Origin: Pseudomonadota bacterium
GTDB lineage: Bacteria; Pseudomonadota; Alphaproteobacteria; Rhizobiales; Hyphomicrobiaceae
Direction: 5' to 3'
DNA length: 24,676 nt
Assembly (NCBI GenBank): GCA_023428365.1
Contig: JAEYYQ010000188.1
Location: forward strand, 1 to 24,676
The notes under the pieces were generated by a model. That model did not search any database and was not told where the DNA came from. It saw nothing but the letters and a program-made list of their open reading frames with translations. Positions within the stretch are counted from its first letter, which is position 1. Every line of letters starts with the position of its first letter. Positions 15,147-22,448 of this stretch are shown here, in pieces. A program made the translations under genes and the position numbers.

Positions 15147-16060
15147 GCACGGCAACCGTCTTGCGCTTGCAGATCCGGGACTTGTGTAAGAGCCTTCGCC
15201 TCCACCAGTGGGCCAAGAATGTCCTGGTGTTTGCGCCTGCGATGTTGGCTGGGCGGCTGGATGAACCGCCTGTTGTCTTGGCGACACTCGTCGCATTCAT
15301 CGCGCTGGGTCTGGTGGCGTCAGCAACCTATCTCATCAACGATATTCTAGACGCCCCCGATGATCGGCGGCATTGGTCGAAGAAGGAGCGTCCGATCGCA
15401 GCGGGACGTTTGCCGATTTCGACGGCTGCGATCGCAGCGGCCATCGGACTGGTTGCCGGCATCACGATCGCAATCGGCCTATCGTGGTCGGCCGCCGCGG
15501 TTTTGCTGGTCTACGTTGCGCTGACGCTAGGCTATTCGCTCGGCTTGAAACGAATTCCACTGGCTGACGGGTTGGTTCTGGCGATTTTGTTCACGCTGCG
15601 GTTAGCCCTCGGCGTCGCTGCGGCCGATGTCGCGCCATCGGCGTGGCTCTTCGTCTTCTCTCTGTTTCTGTTTTCATCGCTGACCTATGCCAAGCGATAC
15701 ACCGAGCTCGTGCGATCCGATGTGGAACCTGGCCAGGCGATCCGGGGTCGAGGCTATCGCCCCGAAGATACGCCATTGGTCCTCGCGGTCGGCATTGCGG
15801 CTGGGCTTGGCGCAGTCCTCATCATGGTTTTGTACATCATCGACGATGCGTTCCGGCAGAGCTTCTATGGCAGCACGTTGTTCCTCTGGGGCTTTCCGCC
15901 GTTGATCTTCCTGATCGTTGTCCGCATCTGGCTGGTAACAGTGCGTGGCGAAATGAACGACGATCCCGTCAAGTTTCTGCTTCGAGATCCCCCTTCATTG
16001 GCCATACTGGTGATGCTGGGCGTCTGCTTCGGGTTTGCGTGGCTCGGAAACGGGCCATAG
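15143..16060 (+). CDS. UbiA-family membrane prenyltransferase, DPPR synthase-like
   Basis: A 305-residue integral membrane protein of the UbiA superfamily. The first Asp-rich motif (NDILDAPDDRRH, residues 66-77) leads into KKERPIAAG, and the second region has YSLGLKRIPLAD (131-142). The N-terminal LRLHQWAKNVLVFAPAM is typical of the decaprenyl-phosphate phosphoribosyltransferase branch rather than ubiquinone UbiA. Such enzymes join 5-phosphoribosyl pyrophosphate to a polyprenyl phosphate. That branch assignment is from motif memory. It is translationally coupled to the GT-C-like gene upstream, suggesting a lipid-linked sugar made here and used by the partner. It ends 27 bp from the convergent ppk2 gene. 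Confidence 0.87.
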   Translation: MSTATVLRLQIRDLCKSLRLHQWAKNVLVFAPAMLAGRLDEPPVVLATLVAFIALGLVASATYLINDILDAPDDRRHWSKKERPIAAGRLPISTAAIAAAIGLVAGITIAIGLSWSAAAVLLVYVALTLGYSLGLKRIPLADGLVLAILFTLRLALGVAAADVAPSAWLFVFSLFLFSSLTYAKRYTELVRSDVEPGQAIRGRGYRPEDTPLVLAVGIAAGLGAVLIMVLYIIDDAFRQSFYGSTLFLWGFPPLIFLIVVRIWLVTVRGEMNDDPVKFLLRDPPSLAILVMLGVCFGFAWLGNGP

Positions 16061-16087
16061 GCCAAACCCGCCGGACGCCGTCGCGCG

Positions 16088-16936
16088 TCACTCTATTTTG
16101 AAATCCTTCGGGTCCCAATCCGGTTGAGGATATTCGGGCTTCATCCGCTCTAATGTCTGCCGGACGATGGTGGCAATCGCGGCGTTGCGGGCCCATTTAC
16201 GATCAGCGGGGATGACATACCAAGGTGCCCACGGCGTCGAACACCGGTCCAGCATCACCTCGTACGCGTCTGCATAGTCATTCCATAGCTTGCGATCTTC
16301 AAGGTCGCCGGCATTGAACTTCCAGTGGCTGTTCGGTTTGTCGAGCCGATCCTGAAGTCGCTCCCGCTGCTCGCCCTTGGAGATGTGCAGCATGAATTTC
16401 AGGATAGTCGTGCCATTCTCGACAAGTGTCTTCTCGAACGCATTGATCTGGGCATAGCGCTGTTCGATGACGTCCGGCGACGCCAGGTTGCGCACTCGGC
16501 CAACCAGAACATCCTCATAGTGCGAACGATTGAAGATGCCGATGTAGCCACGGCGCGGACACGCATTATGCGCCCGCCACAGGAAGTCGTGCGAAAGCTC
16601 CAACTCGGTCGGCTGTCTGAAGGGAGTGACGACGACTCCGATCGGGCCGGTCTGATTGAACACGTTCCGGATTGTGCCGTCCTTGCCTGCGGTATCCGTG
16701 CCCTGGAGAACCACGAGCAGTGCACGCTGGCCTTCCGCGTACAGCTTGTCCTGCAGATCGTTGATGGCAGTGCCGTCCAGTGTGGCTTGCCTCTCGGCCG
16801 CCTTCCGATCAGGAAAGGCGGATTTATCGGCCGGGTCTCGATTGCCGAGATCGGCTTTGTCGCCAGGCTTGATGAGAAACCGTGCCGTTGCATCCATTGA
16901 TCTATCCGAAGGTGGAGGTGGGTGTCGCGACGCCAT
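16088..16936 (-). CDS. Polyphosphate kinase 2 family protein (class III-like)
   Basis: A 282-residue cytosolic phosphotransferase that uses polyphosphate to phosphorylate nucleotides. It shows Walker A GTDTAGKDG (79-87), the Walker B block IGIFNRSHYEDVLVGRV and the lid/base words LHISKGEQRERLQ and WKFNAGDLEDRKLW, all typical of PPK2. The overall pattern, including YAEGQRALLVVLQG and APWYVIPADRKW, resembles class III enzymes that accept both AMP and ADP. This is a resemblance, not a measured grouping. The start is either the ATG at 16936 or the one at 16897 (MDATARFLIKPGDK, closer to family N-termini). A Pho half-site CTGTCAC at 16967-16973 lies upstream but in the opposite orientation and without partners. 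Confidence 0.92.
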   Translation of the reverse strand: MASRHPPPPSDRSMDATARFLIKPGDKADLGNRDPADKSAFPDRKAAERQATLDGTAINDLQDKLYAEGQRALLVVLQGTDTAGKDGTIRNVFNQTGPIGVVVTPFRQPTELELSHDFLWRAHNACPRRGYIGIFNRSHYEDVLVGRVRNLASPDVIEQRYAQINAFEKTLVENGTTILKFMLHISKGEQRERLQDRLDKPNSHWKFNAGDLEDRKLWNDYADAYEVMLDRCSTPWAPWYVIPADRKWARNAAIATIVRQTLERMKPEYPQPDWDPKDFKIE

Positions 16937-16970
16937 CTGCCCTCGACGAACGCGAGAACCGAAAGACTGT

Positions 16971-17025
16971 CACGCACCAGCCGCGCCTGCAAGGATTGCG
17001 TGACTGGGTCGCCGGCTGGTGCGTG
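16971..17025. repeat. 13-bp perfect inverted repeat in divergent promoter region
   Basis: CACGCACCAGCCG at 16971-16983 is answered by its exact reverse complement at 17013-17025, with 29 bp between. A smaller GCAA/TTGC hairpin lies inside. It sits between the divergent ppk2 and Gfo/Idh genes, where either an operator or a transcribed hairpin is possible. Confidence 0.75.
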
Positions 17026-17125
17026 CTACTTGTGATAGGGGGGCGGCTTACGATAAGCCTCTGGCTAACAGATTGATAAAACTCGGTAGGAAAACGCTCG
17101 CCTCGCGCGACCAAGGAGCCTCTTC

Positions 17126-18157
17126 ATGACCAAACTAGGCATTTCCATCGTGGGGCTCGGCATGGCTGTCGAACCTCATGCGAAGAGCCTTCTCGACCTG
17201 AAGGATCGCGTGGACGTGCGCTGGGCGGCATCGCCGTCGCAGGCGCGCATTGAGAAGTTTGCAAGCCGCTACCCGTTTCCGGTGACGACAGACGTTGATC
17301 GCGCGATCACGGATCCCGCAGTCGATGCCGTCATTCTTCTGACGCCGCCGGGCACGCACCGCGATGTCGGCAAGCAGTGCCTGGAAAATGGCAAGCATGT
17401 GCTCGTCGAAAAGCCGCTGGAATTTGACGTTCAGCGCGCGACCGATCTTGTCGAGACGGCGGAACGGACGCAGCGCACGTTGGGCGTTGTTTTCCAGCAT
17501 CGCTTCCGCAAGTCTACGCGGCGTGCCGCAGCGCTGATTGCAGAGGGGCGTCTGGGCAGCATTGAAGCAGCGATGGCGAACATTCCGTGGTGGCGACCAC
17601 AGAGTTACTACGATGAGCCTGGCCGTGGAACGATGGCGCGTGACGGTGGCGGTGTACTGATCACCCAGGCCATTCATACCATCGACGTCTTCCGCTCGCT
17701 CGTCGGCGGCGTGCGCGGTGTCGTTTCGGCACAGGCGGTCACGACGGGTGTTCACCGGATGGAATGCGAGGATTTCGTCTCTGCGCTGGTACGCCTCGAC
17801 AATGGCGCTCCCGGCACCATCATGGCGACGACCGCGGCTTATCCCGGACGGCCGGAGCAAATCGATATCATCGGCGCCCGTGGCGTCCTGTCGATCAAGG
17901 GCGACACGCTGTCGTTCAAGGGGATTGACGGTGAGGCGGTTGAAGAGAATTTCGCTACCGACACGGGATCCGGTGCTGATCCGATGGCGTTCAGTCATGA
18001 AGCTCATCGCGATCTGATTGCGGATTTCGTAGAGGCTGTTACCACCGGTCGGTCGCCGGTGTCGTCTGGCCGCGAGGCGCTGGCGACGCAGGTTCTGCTC
18101 GAAGGCATCCTGTCGGTAGCGCGCAGCTCCAAGGAAACCGCTTTGCCGCGAGTTTGA
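17126..18157 (+). CDS. Gfo/Idh/MocA-family oxidoreductase
   Basis: A 343-residue NAD(P)-dependent dehydrogenase of the Gfo/Idh/MocA family. The Rossmann motif (IVGLGMAVEPH, residues 8-18), the EKPL block with catalytic-region Lys96, and GGGVLITQAIHTIDV (His184, Asp187) are all present. Members oxidise sugars, inositols and sugar acids, and D-apiose dehydrogenase is one example. A strong ribosome-binding site, AAGGAG, lies 8 nt before the ATG. The acyl-CoA dehydrogenase follows after 49 bp on the same strand, so they are likely one operon. The substrate is unknown. Its closeness to the kinase/RLP cluster makes a sugar-derived substrate attractive but unproven. Confidence 0.92.
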   Translation: MTKLGISIVGLGMAVEPHAKSLLDLKDRVDVRWAASPSQARIEKFASRYPFPVTTDVDRAITDPAVDAVILLTPPGTHRDVGKQCLENGKHVLVEKPLEFDVQRATDLVETAERTQRTLGVVFQHRFRKSTRRAAALIAEGRLGSIEAAMANIPWWRPQSYYDEPGRGTMARDGGGVLITQAIHTIDVFRSLVGGVRGVVSAQAVTTGVHRMECEDFVSALVRLDNGAPGTIMATTAAYPGRPEQIDIIGARGVLSIKGDTLSFKGIDGEAVEENFATDTGSGADPMAFSHEAHRDLIADFVEAVTTGRSPVSSGREALATQVLLEGILSVARSSKETALPRV

Positions 18158-18206
18158 GCCAGGAATTACCGCATCACATTATCCAAAGTCATCAGGAAAG
18201 CCTCTT

Positions 18207-19367
18207 ATGTTACCGATCCCTCGCCTCGATCAGGAAACCTACTCAGAAGTTCGCGATCTCGCCCGCCGGCTGGCAGATGATGTCATCCGGCCCGTGGCTA
18301 ATGATCTCGACCGGGACGAACGGTTTCCGATCGAGATCTACGAGCAGATGGCGCAACTCGGATTGTTTGGAATTTCTGTCCCGGCCGAGCAGGGCGGTGC
18401 TGGTCTCGATGCCTACGCCTACGCGCTCGTCATGGAGGAGTTGTCACGCGGCTATGCCTCGATTGCCGATCAATGCGGCCTCGTCGAATTGCTCACGACA
18501 ATGATGGCAAAGCACGGCACGCCTGATCAGCAGGAGCGCTACCTGCCGGGCCTTCTGTCGTATCGCCTTAAGCCCGCGTACTGCATCACGGAGGCTGAGG
18601 CCGGTTCCGACGTGTCCGGCATCCGCACGACCGCGCGGCGCGATGGCAACGGCTGGATTCTCAACGGCTCGAAGATGTGGATTCACAATGCGCCGGTTGC
18701 GGACGTCGGGTTCGTGCTGACGCGTACCGATCCAGCGGCGGGCCATCGTGGCATGTCGATCTTCATCGTCGATCTCCACGCCAAGGGCGTCACGCGCGGA
18801 CCCAAGGAACACAAGATGGGCCAGCGGGCCAGCCAAGTCGGCGGGCTGACATTCGAGGATGTCGCGCTGCCGGCCGATGCGATGCTGGGCGAAGAAGGCC
18901 GCGGCTTTCACATCATGATGAGCGCGCTTGAGAAGGGCAGGATCGGCATCGGAGCACTCGCGATCGGCATCGCTCAAGCTGGTCTGGAAGCTGCCCTCGA
19001 ATATGCACAGACGCGCCGCCAGTTTGGGCAGCCGATTGTCGAAAACCAAGGCGTGCAATGGCGTCTTGCGGATATGCTGAAGGAGATCACCGCAGCGCGC
19101 ACGCTGGTGCATCGGGCGGCGGTGATGCTCGATAACGGCGAGCCCGCCAATGCGGCATGTTCGATCGCAAAGTGTTACGCGGGCGATATGGCCGTCGCGC
19201 AGAGTTCCAATGCGCTGCAGATGTTTGGTGGCTCCGGCTACATCCGCGGCTTTGAAGTCGAGCGCCTGTATCGCGATGCGCGCATTACGCAAATTTACGA
19301 AGGCACCAACGAAATTCAGCGCACCGTCATTGCACGTGAGCTGTTGAAGCGCGGTCCAAGGATTTAA
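18207..19367 (+). CDS. Acyl-CoA dehydrogenase
   Basis: This 386-residue FAD-dependent enzyme has the full family layout: an N-terminal helical domain, the FAD-binding strand block AYCITEAEAGSDVSGIRTTA, NGSKMWIHNAPVAD, and a C-terminal helical domain with FGGSGYIRGFEVERLYRD. The catalytic base is Glu365 in IYEGTNEIQRTVI. It introduces a double bond between C2 and C3 of an acyl-CoA and passes electrons to ETF. The chain length or branch preference cannot be read. The ATG at 18207 has AGGAAAG upstream. No thiolase, hydratase or CoA ligase is nearby, and pairing with a Gfo/Idh dehydrogenase is unusual. A long hairpin follows the stop. Confidence 0.93.
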   Translation: MLPIPRLDQETYSEVRDLARRLADDVIRPVANDLDRDERFPIEIYEQMAQLGLFGISVPAEQGGAGLDAYAYALVMEELSRGYASIADQCGLVELLTTMMAKHGTPDQQERYLPGLLSYRLKPAYCITEAEAGSDVSGIRTTARRDGNGWILNGSKMWIHNAPVADVGFVLTRTDPAAGHRGMSIFIVDLHAKGVTRGPKEHKMGQRASQVGGLTFEDVALPADAMLGEEGRGFHIMMSALEKGRIGIGALAIGIAQAGLEAALEYAQTRRQFGQPIVENQGVQWRLADMLKEITAARTLVHRAAVMLDNGEPANAACSIAKCYAGDMAVAQSSNALQMFGGSGYIRGFEVERLYRDARITQIYEGTNEIQRTVIARELLKRGPRI

Positions 19368-19375
19368 GAGACGCG

Positions 19376-19417
19376 ATGTGTCCGGATCGTGCGCAAATTG
19401 CGTTCATCCGGACACAT
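19376..19417 (+). terminator. Long hairpin after the acyl-CoA dehydrogenase gene
   Basis: Arms ATGTGTCCGGAT (19376-19387) and ATCCGGACACAT (19406-19417) pair perfectly over 12 bp. The 18-nt inside can pair again (CGCA with TGCG). It begins 8 nt after the stop codon. There is no T-run, so termination may be imperfect or need Rho. It is placed as the 3' end of the Gfo/Idh operon. Confidence 0.7.
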
Positions 19418-19664
19418 TACTCACCTCGTGAGACGTTTGATAATAATAGAAATATAGATCAACACTGCATTCTGGTGAGGTTGCGGTCACCAGAACTCGT
19501 TGGTGATCGTTCATTTCAAATAATCAATAGGTTGTGCACATATCTTCATATTAACCACCACTTTTGCGTGTAGACGGATTGTCGCGATAAATTTCCAAGA
19601 TCTTGATTTCGCCTCGTTTCTCAGTGCTGTGCCGATGTGTTGTTAGTCGGTACAGGAACGGAAG
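19418..19664 (+). promoter_or_regulatory. AT-rich upstream region of the secreted CHAP-like gene
   Basis: These 247 bp are clearly more AT-rich than the surroundings (for example around 19438-19460 and 19515-19560), as expected of a promoter region. A perfect 9-bp inverted repeat, TTCTGGTGA (19470-19478) and TCACCAGAA (19487-19495), has an 8-bp gap, and a related half-word TGGTGATC follows near 19501. It may be an operator or a small hairpin. AGGA at 19654-19657 is the ribosome-binding site of the next gene. Confidence 0.5.
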
Positions 19665-20198
19665 ATGAAGAAAGTCGTATTGTCCCTGGCTGCTGTGTTT
19701 GGATTGTTGACGGCCACAACGGCTGTTGAGGCCCGTCCAGATCGATCAGAGCAGTCAAGCGTCAGCCGTACGTCTTCGGAGTATCGGGGCAAGAAGGTTA
19801 CGAAGGTCAGGAAAGCTCGTACGGCTCATCGCAGCCGTCACGCGCGTCGTTCGGCCAGCATTCGCAGGAGCTATCGCACTGCGTATTCATCCGCTGGTCG
19901 CAGTTCTCTTGGTTTTGCTACGAGCGCCAGTGGCGTCGGTCCGCGTCCACGCAAGTGGTGTGGATGGTGGATGCGCACGCAGCTCGGCGGCGGTCCAGCC
20001 TACAACCTCGCTTGGAATTGGCGGAACTACGGTAGCCCGACCTCGCCGCGAGTTGGAGCTGTGGTTATCTGGCGTCATCACGTCGGCATTATCACCGGCC
20101 AAGCGTCTAACGGTCGCTGGATCGTGAAGTCCGGGAACGACGGTGGCCAAGTGCGCGAACGGGCACGCTCGGTGTCCGGCGCAATATTCCGCATCTGA
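19665..20198 (+). CDS. Secreted CHAP-like cysteine peptidase/amidase
   Basis: A 177-residue protein with a signal peptide (KKVVLSLAAVFGLLTATTAVEA, cleavage near residue 23). A strongly basic Arg/Ser/Lys linker follows to about residue 80, then a compact C-terminal domain. That domain has the order Cys (WCGWWMRTQLGG, Cys99), a conserved tryptophan/asparagine stretch (YNLAWNWRNYG), VGAVVIWRHHVGII with His138/139, and WIVKSGNDGG with Asn158. The Cys-His-Asn order and spacing fit a CHAP or NlpC/P60-like papain fold, which would cut cell-wall peptides. The basic linker could bind anionic cell wall or membrane. It is probably single-transcript, with its own AT-rich promoter. It is confidently secreted, while the enzymatic role is inferred. 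Confidence 0.78.
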   Translation: MKKVVLSLAAVFGLLTATTAVEARPDRSEQSSVSRTSSEYRGKKVTKVRKARTAHRSRHARRSASIRRSYRTAYSSAGRSSLGFATSASGVGPRPRKWCGWWMRTQLGGGPAYNLAWNWRNYGSPTSPRVGAVVIWRHHVGIITGQASNGRWIVKSGNDGGQVRERARSVSGAIFRI

Positions 20199-20206
20199 CG
20201 AAATTG

Positions 20207-20243
20207 GAGCATCGCGTCGGCTGAAATCAGCCACGCGATGCTC
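20207..20243. terminator. Bidirectional terminator hairpin
   Basis: Arms GAGCATCGCGT and ACGCGATGCTC, then after a bulged C the inner arms GGCTGA and TCAGCC, make a 17-bp stem with a 2-nt loop. It lies between the convergent CHAP-like gene and the kinase gene, the expected place for a shared terminator. T-runs are short on both sides. Confidence 0.82.
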
Positions 20244-20258
20244 ATCCGCATGCAGGGA

Positions 20259-21566
20259 TCAGTCACCCATCGGGTCGACGAAAAAGCGATCTCCGCCAGC
20301 CTGCCCACCTTTGAGCATCACCTCAACGCTATCGAGTTCGTCCTCAGCGATCAGTCGACAAGTATGGCCAGCTTGGCGACCGGTTGAGGCTGCGATTTCT
20401 AGCGCATACGCTCCGGATGCGCGCATCGCGTAGCTTGAACTGTCGCCGCCGGCGAAAATGACGTGACGAACACCGGCTTGGCGCACAGCTTGCCGGAACA
20501 CGCTTGCCAGCGCTTCACCCACGATCGGAGCGCGTTGAGTGTCGAAGCTCTCAGTCGCCTCGCCTCGTGCCGTAAAGACTGCGACCGGCTGGCCGGCATT
20601 CAATAAGCTGACCACTTCCGGAGAAATGCTGTCGAGCGCCCGCTGGGCATCCTCATGTGTTTTAAGTTTTTCGATCGGAATCCGGATCATGGCCCAGCCA
20701 TTGGCCTCCGCGACATCCAGTTGAACGGATGTCTGTGGCGAACAGCTTCCGGAAAGAACCAGATTAGGCCGCTCAGTCTTCGCGTTCAGTTGAGGCGCAC
20801 TGCGGCCGATTTCGTTTGCAACAACCCGGCCAATCCCCTGCGGAAGTCCCTGTGCCGCGAGGGCAAAAACTGGTCGCTCGCGTGCAAGATGCCAGATCGC
20901 TGTGCTGACGATTTCAAGCTGAGCATTGTCGATGGTATCGAGGACAACCGGCGTTTGGCCAAGCGATCTATCCGCGATACGCGACGCCAAGGCTTCAGGA
21001 TCGTCTCCAAGCTCCGGCAACATGATCGCGGACACGGCGGCAACGCCAAGCGCGATCAAATGGCGGCGCAGGTCAGCCTCGTGCATCGGTGTCGAGGGAT
21101 GATCGACGAGGGCGGGATTGCGATCGAGGCGGAGAATGTCACCGCGATGCCGCGAGAAATGATTTCCAAACGCCGTATAGCGCCCGAAATCCGGCGTTGC
21201 GGGCAAGACCGGCATGATTGCATCGGGCCAGAAGCGTCGCGCTGCTTCGATGGCGATGGCAAAATTGCCGACGTTAACAGCGGAGTCGAACGTCGAGCAG
21301 ATCTTGTATTGATTGAGGCGCGTGCCGAGTAAACCGAACAAGGCAAACGCATCGTCCAGCAATATGCGCATTTCGTGTGGCGCGCGTGAACGCGCAACGC
21401 CGGCGATGCCAATGACATCGAGATCGGGCGCTTCGGCTTTGACGCGCTGCGGATCTGCCGGCTCGAAATACAATCGGCTTTTCAGGCCGTGGCGATGATA
21501 CTGCGCGAGATTCTCGGAGGCGCCGGTGAAATCGTCGCCGTAGAAACAAATCGAAGGCCGGCTCAT
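20259..21566 (-). CDS. DUF1537 four-carbon acid sugar kinase, OiaK-like
   Basis: This 435-residue kinase of the DUF1537 (four-carbon acid sugar kinase) family has the N-terminal substrate motif YGDDFTGASEN (9-19), CSTFDSAVNVGN (90-101), VLSGSCSPQTSVQL, and the C-terminal nucleotide-binding words AGGDSSS (372-378) and LKGGQAGGD (418-426). Such kinases phosphorylate four- and five-carbon keto-acids: OtnK acts on 3-oxo-tetronates and OiaK on 3-oxo-isoapionate. The KGGQ ending together with a RuBisCO-like protein nearby points to the OiaK side, but this rests on motif memory and context. The ATG at 21566 has AAGGGG upstream. It follows the GntR gene by 12 bp on the same strand. Confidence 0.88.
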   Translation of the reverse strand: MSRPSICFYGDDFTGASENLAQYHRHGLKSRLYFEPADPQRVKAEAPDLDVIGIAGVARSRAPHEMRILLDDAFALFGLLGTRLNQYKICSTFDSAVNVGNFAIAIEAARRFWPDAIMPVLPATPDFGRYTAFGNHFSRHRGDILRLDRNPALVDHPSTPMHEADLRRHLIALGVAAVSAIMLPELGDDPEALASRIADRSLGQTPVVLDTIDNAQLEIVSTAIWHLARERPVFALAAQGLPQGIGRVVANEIGRSAPQLNAKTERPNLVLSGSCSPQTSVQLDVAEANGWAMIRIPIEKLKTHEDAQRALDSISPEVVSLLNAGQPVAVFTARGEATESFDTQRAPIVGEALASVFRQAVRQAGVRHVIFAGGDSSSYAMRASGAYALEIAASTGRQAGHTCRLIAEDELDSVEVMLKGGQAGGDRFFVDPMGD

Positions 21567-21578
21567 GAGGCACCCCTT

Positions 21579-22316
21579 CTACTTGCCGCGCTTCTCAATG
21601 ACTTCGAGCATCTTTTTGAAATGCGCCATGTTGGCTTCTACGCCGTAGCATTCGCGCGCGCCGCCGCTATTTCGTGTTTCGATCATCGCGTACATGATCT
21701 CGTGCAGACGAATGGTATCCTGCAAGCCGCCGCTCTCGTGTGACCGACGCAGCCAGTCGGACACCATGTTGAGAACAAAGTTGGCGAGCGTCGTCACGAG
21801 TTCGTTCTGGGCAGCGCGATAGATGGCGCGATGAAAATCCAGATCGGCTTCCAGTGTTGCGTCGTAGTCGATCGGATCCGCAGCAACGAGCGGACGAAGG
21901 CGTTCAATGCAGGCCCGCATCGCTGCAAGATCTTCATCGGTTCGCCGTTGCGCGGCGAGTTCTGCGCAGCTGCGCTCGAAAATCATCCGGACTTCCATCA
22001 GTTTTTGCGGCGTCGTGTCCTTCAGATAAATCTCGAACAGCAATAGCTGGCCGAGAGAGGCCTGCGCGCCGTTGGCAATGAATGTTCCGTGGCCATGCCG
22101 GACATCGACGATGCCGGAAGCAGCAAGAACCTTCACTGCCTCGCGGACAGGCGTACGGCTGACGCCGAGCTCGCGCGCGAGTTCGATCTCGGGCGGCAGC
22201 TGCGAACCGGCTTTCAGCGTACCATCAGCGATCCCGCGCTTGATGTGGTCGAGCACGACTTCCAGACGGCTGCGTGGTTTGCCCGTCTCGTTACTGGTGC
22301 TTTCTGTCGTGCTCAA
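21579..22316 (-). CDS. GntR-family regulator, FadR/FCD subfamily
   Basis: This 245-residue repressor-type regulator has an N-terminal winged helix-turn-helix (residues about 20-82: IKRGIADGTLKAGSQLPPE, ELGVSRTPVREAVKVLAASG, VRHGHGTFI) and a C-terminal FCD ligand-binding domain. The likely metal ligands of FCD are present: Asp158, His162, His205 and His232. This implies a metal-bound carboxylate such as a sugar acid as effector. The start is TTG at 22316 with GGAG six bases upstream. No ATG is available, because an in-frame stop lies just before. It is divergent from the SDR-RLP operon and co-directional with the kinase, the position of a local regulator of both. Confidence 0.92.
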   Translation of the reverse strand: MSTTESTSNETGKPRSRLEVVLDHIKRGIADGTLKAGSQLPPEIELARELGVSRTPVREAVKVLAASGIVDVRHGHGTFIANGAQASLGQLLLFEIYLKDTTPQKLMEVRMIFERSCAELAAQRRTDEDLAAMRACIERLRPLVAADPIDYDATLEADLDFHRAIYRAAQNELVTTLANFVLNMVSDWLRRSHESGGLQDTIRLHEIMYAMIETRNSGGARECYGVEANMAHFKKMLEVIEKRGK

Positions 22317-22374
22317 CGCTTTCTCCGAATCCCGCCGGGGCCGTCATGATGATGCTCTCTATCTTGACAGGGCA

Positions 22375-22402
22375 TTGTCGATCAAGACATCATACCTTTA
22401 AT
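22375..22402 (+). promoter_or_regulatory. Putative promoter of the SDR-RLP operon with operator word
   Basis: A -35-like TTGTCG (22375-22380) and -10-like TTTAAT (22397-22402, 5 of 6 to consensus) are 16 bp apart, 46 bp before the SDR start. The 12-mer ATCATACCTTTA (22389-22400) overlaps the -10 and recurs at 23245-23256 before the RLP gene. This is a plausible site where the divergent GntR regulator would block RNA polymerase. Confidence 0.55.
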
Positions 22403-22448
22403 CGATAACCCATCCCAGTGAGGTGGGAGCCGTATAGGGACGGAATGC

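Noticed and set aside
16967..16973. Pho box for ppk2
   Set aside because: Only one CTGTCAC half-site is present, it points away from ppk2, and no 11-bp neighbours match.
17135..18007. 290-residue minus-strand open frame opposite the Gfo/Idh gene
   Set aside because: It is antisense to a gene with Rossmann, EKP and GGG motifs; high GC keeps the reverse frame open.
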